A stretch of 64,000 nt of DNA from Comamonas testosteroni (GCF_014076415.1 NZ_CP043568.1:310001-374000), one strand, 5' to 3'. Positions 26,286 to 36,345 are shown, counted from the first letter of the stretch. Translations and numbers: made by a program. Notes: a model not told the origin generated them from the sequence alone.

Positions 26286-27944
26286 ATGTCTACCTCTTCC
26301 AACCCGCCGACCGACGTCCAGCGCTCTGGCGCCCAACGTAGTGACGTCCAACGTGGTGACGTCCAACGCATCGGCATCCCACGGGAAACCTTTCCGTTGG
26401 AAAAGCGCGTGGCCTCCGTGCCCGATGTGGTCGAAAAGCTCATCAAGCTGGGCTTTTCGGTCGCCATCGAATCGGGTGCCGGCGATGCCGCCAACTTCAG
26501 CGATGAGGCTTATCGCGCAGTGGGTGCCGAGGTGCTGCCCAACGCTGCTGCGCTCTGGGCCGCTGCCGACATCATCTTCAAGGTGCGCCCGCCCACCCAG
26601 CAAGAAGTCGCTTCGATGCGCGAAGGCCAGATCCTGATTGACTTTCTCTGGCCCGCTCAGAACCCCGATCTGATGCAGCAACTGGCCGCCAAGAAGGTGA
26701 CGGTGCTGGCGATCGACTCGCTGCCCCGGACATTGAGCCGCGCGCAGAAGATGGATGCACTGACCTCCATGGCCGGTGTTTCGGGTTACCGCGCCGTGAT
26801 CGAGGCAGCCAACGCCTTCGGTCGCTATTTCAACGGCCAGATCACGGCGGCAGGCAAGGTGCCCCCGGCCAAGGTATTCATTGCTGGCGCTGGCGTGGCC
26901 GGCCTGTCGGCCATCGGCACGGCCGCCAATCTGGGGGCCATCGTGCGCGCCAACGACACGCGCGCCGAAGTGGCCGACCAGGTCACATCGCTGGGTGGCG
27001 AGTTCGTCAAGGTTGACTACGAAGAGGACGGAGCTGGCGGCGGCGGCTATGCCAAGGTGATGAGCGAAGGCTTCCAGGCTGCGCAGCGTCAGATGTATGC
27101 CCAGCAGGCCAGGGATGCCGACATCATCATCACCACGGCGCTGATCCCCGGCAAACCCGCGCCCAAGCTCATCACGGCCGAGATGGTGCAGAGCATGAAG
27201 CCCGGCAGCGTGATCGTCGACATGGCGGCCGAGCAGGGCGGCAACTGCGAGCTGACCGTGCCCAATGAGGCCGTGGTGCGCCACGGCGTGACCATCATCG
27301 GCTACACCGACCTCGCATCGCGCCTGGCCAAGCAGTCGTCCACGCTGTACGCGACCAACCTGCTGCGCCTGACCGAAGAGTTGTGCAAGGCCAAGGATGG
27401 CGTGGCCGTGGTGAATATGGAAGACGATGCGATTCGCGGGCTGACGGTGGTCAAGGACGGCGAAATCACCTGGCCTGCTCCGCCCATTGCCCAGGCGCCC
27501 AAGCCAGCCTCCAAACCGGCTGCGGCTGTGGTGGAACAGAAGAAAAGCGGTCATGGCCATGGCGCTGCCGGCCCGCTGCCGGCAAAGACCTTGGCCATAA
27601 TTTTTGCGATTGCCGCCGTGGCCTTCTGGTTCATCGGTGCCTATGCGCCGGCGGCCTTCCTGGGCCACTTCACGGTGTTCGTGCTGGCCTGCTTCATCGG
27701 CTACATGGTGGTGTGGAATGTGACGCCTGCGTTGCACACGCCGCTGATGAGCGTGACCAACGCCATCTCCAGCATCATCGCCATCGGCGCTCTGGTGCAG
27801 ATCGCGCCGCCGGGCACGGCAGGCACGGGGCGCCCGGATGAACTGATCCGCTGGCTGGCCTTTGCCGGACTTGTGTTGACTGCAGTCAATATGTTTGGCG
27901 GCTTTGCCGTGACACGTCGCATGCTGGCCATGTTCCGCAAATAA
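26286..27944 (+). CDS. pntA: NAD(P) transhydrogenase subunit alpha
   Basis: The 552-residue protein is the full-length alpha subunit. An NAD(H)-binding domain I covers about residues 30-400 (IGIPRETFPLEKRVASVP; nucleotide motif GAGVAGLSAIGTAANLGA). A linker follows, then four membrane helices (about 435-545). With PntB it couples proton entry to NADPH formation in the inner membrane. Compared with E. coli PntA (510 residues, beginning MRIGIPRE) it has an N-terminal extension of about 28 residues made of 5-residue tandem repeats. The ATG at 26286 follows CAGGAGACTCTGC, and no closer start exists. Confidence 0.95.
   Translation: MSTSSNPPTDVQRSGAQRSDVQRGDVQRIGIPRETFPLEKRVASVPDVVEKLIKLGFSVAIESGAGDAANFSDEAYRAVGAEVLPNAAALWAAADIIFKVRPPTQQEVASMREGQILIDFLWPAQNPDLMQQLAAKKVTVLAIDSLPRTLSRAQKMDALTSMAGVSGYRAVIEAANAFGRYFNGQITAAGKVPPAKVFIAGAGVAGLSAIGTAANLGAIVRANDTRAEVADQVTSLGGEFVKVDYEEDGAGGGGYAKVMSEGFQAAQRQMYAQQARDADIIITTALIPGKPAPKLITAEMVQSMKPGSVIVDMAAEQGGNCELTVPNEAVVRHGVTIIGYTDLASRLAKQSSTLYATNLLRLTEELCKAKDGVAVVNMEDDAIRGLTVVKDGEITWPAPPIAQAPKPASKPAAAVVEQKKSGHGHGAAGPLPAKTLAIIFAIAAVAFWFIGAYAPAAFLGHFTVFVLACFIGYMVVWNVTPALHTPLMSVTNAISSIIAIGALVQIAPPGTAGTGRPDELIRWLAFAGLVLTAVNMFGGFAVTRRMLAMFRK
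26313..26372 (+). repeat. In-frame 15-bp tandem repeat in the pntA 5' end
   Basis: Four units of 15 bp follow the consensus GACGTCCAACGTGGT. They encode DVQRS-GAQRS-DVQRG-DVQRI. Units 3 and 4 are identical over their first 11 bases. Copy-number change would keep the reading frame. Confidence 0.85.
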
Positions 27945-27971
27945 GAAGAACGAGCACAAGAGAGAAACACC

Positions 27972-29387
<1,416 letters not shown>

Positions 29388-29397
29388 TGAAAGGGGT

Positions 29398-29488
29398 GCC
29401 TCTCCTGAGGCGCTCTCTCCTCGCCGGGCGCCTCTCTCGCTTTGCTTCGCAATGCGGGCGGGGGACTACATCTTCGCCGGGGCGCAGC
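29398..29488 (+). repeat. Family A post-stop structured repeat, degraded copy 4
   Basis: It starts 11 bases after the pntB stop. TCCTGAGGCGC, GCGCCTCTCTCGC and CGCCGGGGCGCAGCG correspond to the family core, but the C-run/G-run stem is broken and the 3' arm is missing. Confidence 0.5.
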
Positions 29489-29540
29489 GTACGCCTGTTC
29501 TTGAAATGCCTGCGGTTTTCGGCTGCAGGCATCTTTTCTT

Positions 29541-30167
29541 TCAGAGATGCTGGACGGCGATCTCGCCCAGCAGCACAGCGGCAATCAACAGCATCAGCGT
29601 GCCCGACAGGCGCGAGACGGCAAGCGCTGCTGCGGGGCGCGAGCGCAGCACGCTTTGCGAGCCCCAGCCCACGCCGAAGTAGACCACGGCACAGCTGGCC
29701 GCATGGACGGCGCCCAGCACCATGATCTGCGCAAACACCGGCCAGCTGTCGCCGGGCCGCACAAACTGCGGCAGCAAGGCCAGCAGCAGCAACAGCTGCT
29801 TGGGGTTGAGGCCGCTGACGCTGGCTCCCTTGACCGTCCAGTGCCAGCGCGTGCCGGCGTCGGCATCTGCGGCGCTGCTGATGGCGGCCGGGCTGCGCCA
29901 CAGGCCCACGCCCATCCAGGCCAGGTACAGCGCTCCGGTGGCCGTCAAGGCGGTCAGCAGGGCCGGGTTGCGTGCCACCAGGGCGCCCACGCCTGCAGCC
30001 ACGGCCAGCGTGGCCAGCAGCGCACCGCAGGCCAGGCCCAGCGTGGCGGGCAGCACCAGCCGCCTGCCGCGCAGACCGGCCGAGATCACATAGGCCCAGT
30101 CGGCCCCGGGCGTGAGCACCAGAAGAAAGGAGACGGCCCAGAAGGCGGTCAAGGCGGCGTAGGACAC
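29541..30167 (-). CDS. LysE/RhtB family amino-acid exporter
   Basis: The 208-residue inner-membrane protein has five or six hydrophobic segments. The family pattern FLLVLTPGADWAYVISAGLRG is near the start, and the central motif GLNPKQLLLLLALLPQFV is near residue 120. The start codon is GTG at 30167. It diverges from an Lrp-type regulator gene across 105 bp, a common pairing in which the regulator senses an amino acid and induces its export. The exported amino acid is not known. Confidence 0.88.
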   Translation of the reverse strand: MSYAALTAFWAVSFLLVLTPGADWAYVISAGLRGRRLVLPATLGLACGALLATLAVAAGVGALVARNPALLTALTATGALYLAWMGVGLWRSPAAISSAADADAGTRWHWTVKGASVSGLNPKQLLLLLALLPQFVRPGDSWPVFAQIMVLGAVHAASCAVVYFGVGWGSQSVLRSRPAAALAVSRLSGTLMLLIAAVLLGEIAVQHL

Positions 30168-30272
30168 GAAATTCCCTCGAAAAGCGTTGATGCCGAGAGA
30201 ATATGGAAGAGGAGCGAGAATGTGCTCTCAATATTCGCCGCTGAACGGCTTGAAATTGGAAGAAACTGCCCC

Positions 30273-30728
30273 GTGAATTCGCTGGATCGAAAAATTCTTG
30301 CTGCGCTCGAAAACAATGGCCGCCTCACGGTGACCGAGCTGGCCGAGCAGGTGGGCCTGAGCCTGTCGCCCTGCCACCGGCGTGTGCGTGCGCTGGAGGA
30401 GTCGGGCGTGATTCGCGGCTACCGCGCCGAGCTGGACCCCGCGGCGCTGGGGCTGGATTTTTCGTCGCTGGTCTTTGTCACGCTCAAGGACAGCAAATCC
30501 GTTCCCGCGTTCGAGGACGCCGTGGCCCGGCTCGACAATGTGGTGCAGGCCCAGCGACTGTTTGGCGACCCGGACTATCTGCTGCAGGTCGTGGTGCGCG
30601 ACCTGCCGGCCTACCAGCGGCTCTATGACGAGCACCTGACCCGGCTGCCCGGCGTGCTGCGCATGACCTCCACGCTGGTCATGAAGCATGTGGTGAGCAA
30701 CAGACCGCTGACCTCCGCGATGGAATAG
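30273..30728 (+). CDS. Lrp/AsnC family transcriptional regulator
   Basis: The 151-residue protein has an N-terminal helix-turn-helix (LTVTELAEQVGLSLSPCHRR, about residues 18-37) and a C-terminal RAM ligand-binding domain (FVTLKDSKSVPAFEDAV; GDPDYLLQVVVRDLPAYQ). I choose the GTG at 30273 (encoding MNSLDRKILAALENNG). The frame is open for 700 bp upstream, but that part lies antisense to the exporter gene. It likely controls the divergent LysE-type exporter in response to an amino acid. A terminator follows the stop. Confidence 0.87.
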   Translation: MNSLDRKILAALENNGRLTVTELAEQVGLSLSPCHRRVRALEESGVIRGYRAELDPAALGLDFSSLVFVTLKDSKSVPAFEDAVARLDNVVQAQRLFGDPDYLLQVVVRDLPAYQRLYDEHLTRLPGVLRMTSTLVMKHVVSNRPLTSAME

Positions 30729-30735
30729 CCATGAA

Positions 30736-30767
30736 AAAGCGCCGGTGACTTTCATCACAGGCGCTTT
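30736..30767 (+). terminator. Hairpin after the Lrp gene
   Basis: AAAGCGCC and GGCGCTTT enclose an inner GTGA/TCAC pair. The stem ends 39 bases after the stop at 30728. T-richness lies in the stem itself and not after it. Confidence 0.6.
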
Positions 30768-30778
30768 GGGTCAGCCAG

Positions 30779-30890
30779 ATTTGCTATTGATTAAGAAGCT
30801 AATTGCGCTTGATTATCAAGGTTTTAAGGTATCTATATATCTGAAAACCTTTGAGGAAAAGCGCTGGCAGCTACTAAAAAATAGGATTTC
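30779..30890. repeat. Family B GATAGCT repeat, extended AT-rich form
   Basis: GCTATTGATTAAGAAGCTAATT and GCGCTTGATT are followed after about 50 AT-rich bases by AAAGCGCTGGCAGCTACT, which is the complement of the usual 5' half. The whole can fold into one long hairpin between the Lrp gene and the convergent azurin gene. Confidence 0.55.
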
Positions 30891-30894
30891 GGGA

Positions 30895-31350
30895 TCAGGA
30901 ACCCAGCTTGAGCGAACCCTTCATGAGGGCAGAGTGGCCGGGGAAGCTGCAGAAGAAGGCGTAATCCGTGCCCGCCTTGAGCTTGGCCACGTCGATATCG
31001 AACTTGCTGGTCTCGCCGCCGCCGATAACCTTGGAGTGCGCCAGTACGCGGGCGTCGCCGGCCTTCACATAGTCGGCGCCTGCACCGGCGGCCATGCCGT
31101 CGGTGATCACGGGCTGCATATCAGCCGCAGTGCTGACCACGATGTTGTGGCCCATGGCGGTCTTGGGCATCTTGCCCACATGCTTGAGAGTCACGCTGAA
31201 CTTCTTGCAGGACTTGGGCACATCGATGCTTTTGACATTGAACTGCATGGCGTCGTTGCTTTCAACGATGGCTTCGCAGCCTGCCGCCATGGCGGGTGCG
31301 CTCAGGGCACCGACTGCACACAGGGCCAGAGTCGTCAGGATCTTCTTCAT
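30895..31350 (-). CDS. azu: Azurin (periplasmic blue copper protein)
   Basis: The 151-residue precursor has a signal peptide of about 22 residues, giving a mature protein of about 129 residues, the standard azurin length. All type 1 copper ligands are present: His68 (MGHN), Cys134, His139 ([12 protein letters not shown]) and the axial Met143. The structural disulfide pair is Cys25 and Cys48. Azurin carries electrons between periplasmic redox proteins, for example to nitrite reductase, arsenite oxidase partners or peroxidases. No such partner gene is adjacent. A strong 30-bp palindrome lies about 100 bp upstream. Confidence 0.95.
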   Translation of the reverse strand: MKKILTTLALCAVGALSAPAMAAGCEAIVESNDAMQFNVKSIDVPKSCKKFSVTLKHVGKMPKTAMGHNIVVSTAADMQPVITDGMAAGAGADYVKAGDARVLAHSKVIGGGETSKFDIDVAKLKAGTDYAFFCSFPGHSALMKGSLKLGS

Positions 31351-31450
31351 TGGCTATTCCTTTTCCTAAAAGCGAAACGGGAGGCCGCTGTGGCGTTGTC
31401 GCCATCCAGGCTCCGCATTTCATTTTTTCGGAAACCTGTCCAGCCGGCTC

Positions 31451-31480
31451 AGTACAACTCATGCTCGCATGGGTTGTACT
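31451..31480. promoter_or_regulatory. 30-bp near-perfect palindrome upstream of azurin
   Basis: AGTACAAC-T-CATGC and GCATG-G-GTTGTACT face each other around a TC centre. Only one pair per arm is mismatched. It lies in the 202-bp gap between the xth stop and the azurin start (both leftward). No T-run follows on the minus strand, so an operator is as likely as a terminator. Confidence 0.6.
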
Positions 31481-31552
31481 GTTGCACCTTGCGCTAAAGC
31501 AAGTGCTCAAGCATGCATGCGTTCGCTGCTTTGCATGCCTATGCACAGCGCC

Positions 31553-32368
31553 TCAGATCGCCATGTCGTAGCCAATGGTGATGGGCGCGTGGTCCGAGAA
31601 CTTCTCGCCCTTGTAGATGGACTCGGTGCGTGCCAGGGCCGCGATCGCTGGTGTTGCCAGATGGTAGTCCAGTCGCCATCCCACGTTGTTGGCATAGGCC
31701 TGGCCCCGATTGCTCCACCATGTGTAGCAGGCATCCGTGGTGTCGGGCTGAAGCTGACGATAGACGTCGACCAGACCGCCGCTGGCCTCGGTCTTGTGCA
31801 ACAACCTGCTCATCCAGTCGCGCTCTTCGGGCAGGAAGCCGCTGTTCTTCTGGTTGCCGCGCCAGTTCTTCAGGTCTTCCTTCTGGTGCGCGATATTGAT
31901 GTCGCCACAGAGCACGAAGTCACGCTCGGCCTTGAGGTGCATCAAGTGGCTGTGCATCTTGGCCAGAAAGCGGAACTTGGCTTCCTGGCGCAGCTCGCCC
32001 GAGCTGCCGCTGGGAAAGTAGGCGCTGATGATGGAGAGCTTGCGGCCGGGCGTGTCGAAGCGGGTTTCGACATAGCGGCCTTCGGCGTCGAACTCGTCGA
32101 TATCGAAGCCCACCACCACATCGCTGGGCTCGTGGCGGGTGTAGACGCCCACGCCCGAGTAGCCTTTCTTCTCGGCAAAGTGGAAATAGCCCTTCATGCC
32201 GGCCAACACCTCGAAGCGCCCGGCCATATCCGAAGCCTGGGCCTTGATTTCCTGGACGCAAATACAATCCGGCGCAGTGGCTTCGATCCAGGCTTCGGCG
32301 CCTTTGGTCGTGGCAGAGCGGATACCGTTGAGGTTGAGGCTGGTTAATTTGAACAAGGATGAATCCAT
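31553..32368 (-). CDS. xth: Exodeoxyribonuclease III family AP endonuclease
   Basis: The 271-residue enzyme of the endonuclease/exonuclease/phosphatase fold has the conserved motifs LNLNGIRSA (metal/Asn), VQEIKAQ (Glu), [18 protein letters not shown] (Asp, Asn) and [12 protein letters not shown] (Asp-His pair at the end). It cuts at abasic sites in DNA repair. The start at 32368 ([15 protein letters not shown]) fits the family. Upstream in-frame codons lie antisense to pyrE. The start codon shares two bases with the divergent pyrE start. Confidence 0.93.
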   Translation of the reverse strand: MDSSLFKLTSLNLNGIRSATTKGAEAWIEATAPDCICVQEIKAQASDMAGRFEVLAGMKGYFHFAEKKGYSGVGVYTRHEPSDVVVGFDIDEFDAEGRYVETRFDTPGRKLSIISAYFPSGSSGELRQEAKFRFLAKMHSHLMHLKAERDFVLCGDINIAHQKEDLKNWRGNQKNSGFLPEERDWMSRLLHKTEASGGLVDVYRQLQPDTTDACYTWWSNRGQAYANNVGWRLDYHLATPAIAALARTESIYKGEKFSDHAPITIGYDMAI

Positions 32369-33068
32369 GGTGGTGAGTGAGAAGCCAATGGGCGGTGCAG
32401 ACCGTCTGGCGCAGGATTTTGTGCAGTTTGCCGTCGATGCGGGCGTGCTGCGTTTTGGCGAATTCAAGACCAAGGCCGGGCGCATCAGCCCGTACTTCTT
32501 CAATGCCGGCCTGTTTGACGATGGCGCCAAGATGGCCCGTCTGTCCGAATTCTATGCAAAAGCCATTCTGGCCAGCGGCATGGAGTTTGATATGGTCTTC
32601 GGGCCTGCCTACAAGGGCATTCCTCTGGCTGCCACGGTGGCGGTGGAGCTGGCGCGCCAGGGCAAGAACGTACCCTTTGCCTACAACCGCAAGGAAGCCA
32701 AGGACCACGGCGAAGGCGGTACTCTGGTGGGCGCTCCCCTCAAGGGCCGCGTGCTCATCATTGACGATGTGATGTCGGCCGGTACGGCCGCGCGCGAGTC
32801 GATTGCCATCATCAAGGCGGCCGGTGCCGAGCCTCACGCCGTGGCCATCGCTCTGGACCGTCAGGAAATGGCGACGGAGAATGGCCAGGACGTGCCGCAC
32901 AGCGCCGTCCAATATGTGCGCAATCAGCTGGGCATGCAGGTCTGTGCGATTGCCAAGCTGGCCGATTTGTTGCTTTATCTCGAGCAGCAGGGTGGGGATG
33001 CCGGCCGCGAGCATCATGAACGCGTGCTGGCCTACCGTCAGCGCTATGGTGTTGAAAACAAGGAATAA
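32367..33068 (+). CDS. pyrE: Orotate phosphoribosyltransferase
   Basis: The 233-residue enzyme makes orotidine 5'-phosphate from orotate and PRPP in pyrimidine synthesis. Visible motifs are [43 protein letters not shown] (flexible catalytic loop) and the PRPP motif [13 protein letters not shown]. The ATG at 32367 follows AAGGATGAATCC, with AAGGA as ribosome site inside the xth coding region on the other strand. A second ATG at 32388 is possible. The next gene follows after 8 bp. Confidence 0.95.
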   Translation: MVVSEKPMGGADRLAQDFVQFAVDAGVLRFGEFKTKAGRISPYFFNAGLFDDGAKMARLSEFYAKAILASGMEFDMVFGPAYKGIPLAATVAVELARQGKNVPFAYNRKEAKDHGEGGTLVGAPLKGRVLIIDDVMSAGTAARESIAIIKAAGAEPHAVAIALDRQEMATENGQDVPHSAVQYVRNQLGMQVCAIAKLADLLLYLEQQGGDAGREHHERVLAYRQRYGVENKE

Positions 33069-33076
33069 ACACGCAA

Positions 33077-33748
33077 ATGAAGCAGGCCTTGCATGCAAAA
33101 CTGAGTTTGTATGTGGTAGCTATCGTCTGGGCAGGGGCCATGCCGGCCCAAGCCCAGGCCCCAGCCAATAGCGGCGGTATCTACGCCTGCACGGATGCCA
33201 ATGGGCGGCGCATCACGGCCGACAGGCCTATTGCCTCCTGCGTCGATCGCGAGCAGCGTGTGCTTGGCAACACGGGCGTCGAGCTGCGCCGCGTGGGCCC
33301 CACGCTGACCGACCAGGAGCGCAGCGCGCTGGAGGCCAGGCGGCGTCAGGATCAGGCCGAGCAGCAACGCCTGCGCGAGGAGCGCTCGCGTGACCGAGCC
33401 ATGCTGGCGCGCTTCCCCAATCAGGGCGTGCATGACGCCGCCAGAGCCGAGGCGATTGCCCAGGTCAACGATGTGATCGGCGTGGCCCAGCAGCGCCAGG
33501 TCGACCTCAGGGAACGCCGCCGCAAGCTCAATACCGAGCTGGAGTTCTATCAGAACGATCCGAAGAGGGCTCCGGCCAATCTGCGCCGCCAGCTGGACGA
33601 CAACACGGACTCTCAGGCCGAGCAGCAGCGCTTCATCAAGCAGCAGGAAGAGGAAAAGCAGCGCATCAACCAGCGCTTCGATGCCGAGCTGCAGCAGCTG
33701 CGCAAGCTATGGGCGGACCTGCCGCAGACCGCACCGCGCGCGCACTGA
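33077..33748 (+). CDS. DUF4124-like secreted protein with coiled coil
   Basis: The 223-residue protein has a signal peptide (about 1-27, cleavage after AQA). A short domain follows that reads GGIYACTDANGRRITADRPI with a second Cys soon after, as in DUF4124 proteins. The rest (about 75-215) is rich in Glu, Gln and Arg and is probably a long coiled coil. It starts 8 bp after pyrE and may be co-transcribed with it. It is likely periplasmic; its function is unknown. It ends 15 bp from a convergent membrane-protein gene. Confidence 0.82.
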   Translation: MKQALHAKLSLYVVAIVWAGAMPAQAQAPANSGGIYACTDANGRRITADRPIASCVDREQRVLGNTGVELRRVGPTLTDQERSALEARRRQDQAEQQRLREERSRDRAMLARFPNQGVHDAARAEAIAQVNDVIGVAQQRQVDLRERRRKLNTELEFYQNDPKRAPANLRRQLDDNTDSQAEQQRFIKQQEEEKQRINQRFDAELQQLRKLWADLPQTAPRAH

Positions 33749-33763
33749 GAACGTGTCGCGCCT

Positions 33764-34117
33764 TCAGTCTTTGTGGCTGTTCTTGTGCATGGCCATGACG
33801 CGGCCCAGCAGCAGGGTCGCAATCCAGGCCACTGCCGCGATGATCAAGGGTATCTGCACCAGCAGCGATGCCTGAGCCATGAGCATCAGCGCATCGGCTT
33901 GCCACAGCGCCCCATAACCCTTGAACAAGCCATAGGCCAGCCATAGCAGCAGGCCTGCGCTGGCGATGGCGGCCATGCTGCGCATATTGCGGCCGTCACG
34001 GCTGCCCGTCGGAACGCGCAGGGCCGAGCGCCACAGCCAGCCCACGGCGGCCAGTACCAGCAGCACGCAGGCCGCGACGGAAAGCGGCAGCCAGAGGGGG
34101 AGAGGAATCAACGACAT
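33764..34117 (-). CDS. Small membrane protein, unrecognised
   Basis: The 117-residue protein has three hydrophobic segments (about residues 6-28, 47-66 and 76-103) and a charged end (MAMHKNSHKD). The start at 34117 (MSLIPLPLWLPLS) follows GATTCCTC on the minus strand, a weak site. An upstream in-frame ATG at 34180 would run through the stem of the upstream gene's terminator. No known family is recognised. Confidence 0.65.
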   Translation of the reverse strand: MSLIPLPLWLPLSVAACVLLVLAAVGWLWRSALRVPTGSRDGRNMRSMAAIASAGLLLWLAYGLFKGYGALWQADALMLMAQASLLVQIPLIIAAVAWIATLLLGRVMAMHKNSHKD

Positions 34118-34149
34118 GGCGCCGCACTTTAGCCCAGTTGATCCCTGGA

Positions 34150-34177
34150 TGAAAAAGAAAATACCCACCGAGGTGGG
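34150..34177 (-). terminator. Terminator of the 72-residue gene
   Basis: On the minus strand, CCCAC-CTCG-GTGGG is followed by TATTTTCTTTTT, 27 bases after the stop at 34204. Confidence 0.75.
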
Positions 34178-34203
34178 CATGCATGAAGGGGCCTGTCAGC
34201 GGC

Positions 34204-34422
34204 TCAGTTTGCGCGCCAGACCACATAGTGGCCCGGCACGGACTGAATGCCCAGCACGGTTGCGTGGTGGGCGAGCAGCTCTTCGAAGGTCTTGGTGATT
34301 TCGCTGCCGGCAGTGCTGCCTTCGTATTCCGTGGCCACCTGTGTCGCGGTAAAGGAATTGGCGCCAAAGCTTTGCACGATGTTGCGCAGCTTGTCGAGGT
34401 TGGGGGTGAACACGGCGTCCAT
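34204..34422 (-). CDS. Small soluble protein of unknown function
   Basis: The 72-residue protein begins MDAVFTPNLDKLRNIVQSFG and ends SVPGHYVVWRAN. The start at 34422 is supported by AAAGGAGTTGCTGCC directly upstream. The sequence FTATQVATEYEGSTAGSEIT could be a small winged-helix-like fold, but this is a guess. A good ribosome site plus its own terminator argue that it is a real single gene. Confidence 0.72.
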   Translation of the reverse strand: MDAVFTPNLDKLRNIVQSFGANSFTATQVATEYEGSTAGSEITKTFEELLAHHATVLGIQSVPGHYVVWRAN

Positions 34423-34513
34423 GGCAGCAACTCCTTTTTCGGGCAATCAAACCAGTACTGCCCATAGTTTATCCAGCAGCCCGTGCCAGGCAAGAGGGCC
34501 TTTGCCCGCATGG

Positions 34514-35644
34514 CTATTGATTGATGGAGAGCAAAGTGCGAATGACGTCGGAGCGCGTGATGACCCCGACCAGGGTTTTGCCGCGCAGCACGGCAATGAA
34601 CTGCACGCTGTGCGATGCCAGCTCGTGCAGCAGATCGCCCATGGGGGTGTCTTCCTGCACGCTCATCTCTGGTGCGCGCATCAGTTCCTGGGCTACGGAT
34701 TGCACTTTGGATGGCCGGCTGCGCAGGCGCTGCCAGAGGTTTTGCTGCTGGCGTGCGCGGTGGTCCTGCCAGAGCCAGTCGAACAGGTCGGCGCGCAGCA
34801 CGCGACCAATCAGCTCACCTTGCGCATCGACCACGGGAAGGCTTTTGATCAGATGGCGGTGAAACAGCTCGGCCACCTCTTCGAGCGGAGTCTGCGGGCT
34901 TACGGTCAGGAGCTTGGCGGACATGACGGTGCCGCAGTTGACGCTGGACAGCCGGCGCTTGATGGCCTCCTCCTCGGCGGCGGCCAGCAGCTCGCCCAGA
35001 TCCTCGGGTGTCAGGTTGTAGCTTTGCTCGAAGCGCTGCAACAGTTGTTCCAGATCCTGCTCGCTCAGCGCCAGGCGCGTGGTGGGGCGCTGGGTCTTGG
35101 CCGCTTGAGGCGGCTGGTGCAGGTAGGGGCGGCCGCAGGCACGATGGTAGAGCACGCCGACTGCTGCAAGAACACCAGAGAGCACGGCCATGGGAATCAG
35201 CAGATGCCAGCCAAGGGGAGCCATCTGTGCCGCCGCCAGTACCGTCAGCAAGGCAACGGCGCCGCCCGGCGGGTGCAGGGCGCGCAACAGCAGCATCAGG
35301 GCAATGGCTCCTGCCACGGCCAGCGCGGCCAGCGAGGTCTGGGACAGCATAGGGAACGCCCAAAGCAGCAGCAAGGTATAGAGTGCGGGCACGGTGTTGC
35401 CGACGACACAGTTCCAGGGCTGGGCCAGCGGGCTGCTGGGCACGGCGAATACCAGCACGGCCGTGGCGCCCAGCGGGGCGAACAGGAACAGGGTGTTGGG
35501 AAAGAAATGCTCGACCAGCCCGACCAGAATGCCGGCCAGCGCAAGACCCAGACCTGCGCCGATACTGGCGCGGATCAGCTCTTTCCACGAAGGGCGCGAG
35601 GCCACCGGCCCCAGGCGCTGCCACATTGTTTGAATGACGGACAT
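34514..35644 (-). CDS. HPP family membrane protein with two CBS domains
   Basis: The 376-residue protein has an N-terminal HPP domain with about four membrane helices (residues 20-165), including the motif ALHPPGGAVALLTVL that names the family. After a linker come two CBS domains (about 238-300 and 320-374): CGTVMSAKLLTVSPQTPLEE and KTLVGVITRSDVIRTLLS. HPP proteins have been linked to nitrite transport in plastids and cyanobacteria, and CBS domains usually bind adenine nucleotides. A nucleotide-gated small-anion carrier is a reasonable inference, not shown. It is a single gene by context. Confidence 0.87.
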   Translation of the reverse strand: MSVIQTMWQRLGPVASRPSWKELIRASIGAGLGLALAGILVGLVEHFFPNTLFLFAPLGATAVLVFAVPSSPLAQPWNCVVGNTVPALYTLLLLWAFPMLSQTSLAALAVAGAIALMLLLRALHPPGGAVALLTVLAAAQMAPLGWHLLIPMAVLSGVLAAVGVLYHRACGRPYLHQPPQAAKTQRPTTRLALSEQDLEQLLQRFEQSYNLTPEDLGELLAAAEEEAIKRRLSSVNCGTVMSAKLLTVSPQTPLEEVAELFHRHLIKSLPVVDAQGELIGRVLRADLFDWLWQDHRARQQQNLWQRLRSRPSKVQSVAQELMRAPEMSVQEDTPMGDLLHELASHSVQFIAVLRGKTLVGVITRSDVIRTLLSINQ

Positions 35645-35664
35645 AGGCTCAGGCTGCAGGGCGC

Positions 35665-35700
35665 AAAATTGATAGCTGCTCCCGCAATGTTGTATTGATT
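35665..35700 (+). repeat. Family B GATAGCT repeat
   Basis: AAAATTGATAGCTGCTCCCG is followed by GCAATGTTGTATTGATTAATGC. It lies between the start of the HPP gene and the terminator of the nitroreductase gene. Confidence 0.6.
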
Positions 35701-35721
35701 AATGCAGCAATTCTGTCAAAA

Positions 35722-35751
35722 AAAGCTCCACAGGGTGAGCTGTGGAGCTTT
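35722..35751 (-). terminator. Rho-independent terminator of the nitroreductase gene
   Basis: A perfect 12-bp stem AAAGCTCCACAG / CTGTGGAGCTTT with a 6-base loop runs into seven T on the minus strand. Confidence 0.85.
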
Positions 35752-35769
35752 GGCGGGATTGACGCCGCT

Positions 35770-36345
35770 TCAGGCTGCTGCGGGGGCTTGAACGGCTCCG
35801 GCACTCAGCATTTCGGCCAGCGGCTTGCGGCCGGACGGCAGTTCGCGCTCGCGCAGATCGTCAGGCAGAGTGGCTGCATCGGCGCGGCGGCCCACGGCGA
35901 TCACGCATTCGGGTACCAGGTGCTCGGGCAGGTTCAGCACCTTGCGGGCTTCATCGGCCGAGAAGCCGCCCATGGCGTGCGTGGCCAGACCCATGGCATG
36001 GGCCTGCAGCGCCAGATAGCCCCAGGCGCAGCCCGTGTCGAAGCTGTGCTTGGCGGCCGAGGCCTGCCTGTCCGACAGCAGCACGATCAGCGCGCCGCCA
36101 TTCAGGCACCAGCGGCGGTTGGCTTCGTTGGGGATCTGCGAGAACGCCTGCCAGTTCGCGTCATCGCGCAGGGCGTAGGCAAAGTGCCAGGGCTGCTTGT
36201 TGCTGGCCGAAGGCGCCCAGCGGGCGGCTTCCACCAACTGCTCCATCTGGGCCGCACTCAGTGCTTCAGGCACAAAGGCGCGCGGCGACATGCGCTCGAT
36301 GAATTGCGCGTGGACGGGGACGGTACTGCTACGGGTGGTGCTCAT
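35770..36345 (-). CDS. Nitroreductase family flavoprotein
   Basis: The 191-residue protein has the FMN-binding start RMSPRAFVPEALSAAQ and ARWAPSASNKQPWHFAYA. The later family stretch DTGCAWGYLALQAHAMGLATHAMGGFS and VIAVGRRADAATLPDDLRER also match. These FMN enzymes use NAD(P)H to reduce nitro compounds, quinones or unsaturated carbonyls. The natural substrate is unknown. The start at 36345 (MSTTRSSTVPV) is chosen because the upstream frame passes through the terminator of the preceding gene. Confidence 0.88.
   Translation of the reverse strand: MSTTRSSTVPVHAQFIERMSPRAFVPEALSAAQMEQLVEAARWAPSASNKQPWHFAYALRDDANWQAFSQIPNEANRRWCLNGGALIVLLSDRQASAAKHSFDTGCAWGYLALQAHAMGLATHAMGGFSADEARKVLNLPEHLVPECVIAVGRRADAATLPDDLRERELPSGRKPLAEMLSAGAVQAPAAA

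Noticed and set aside
29547..30272. Upstream extension of the Lrp gene frame
   Set aside because: The extension is antisense to the LysE exporter gene and is Gln/His-rich. The regulator has standard length from the GTG at 30273.
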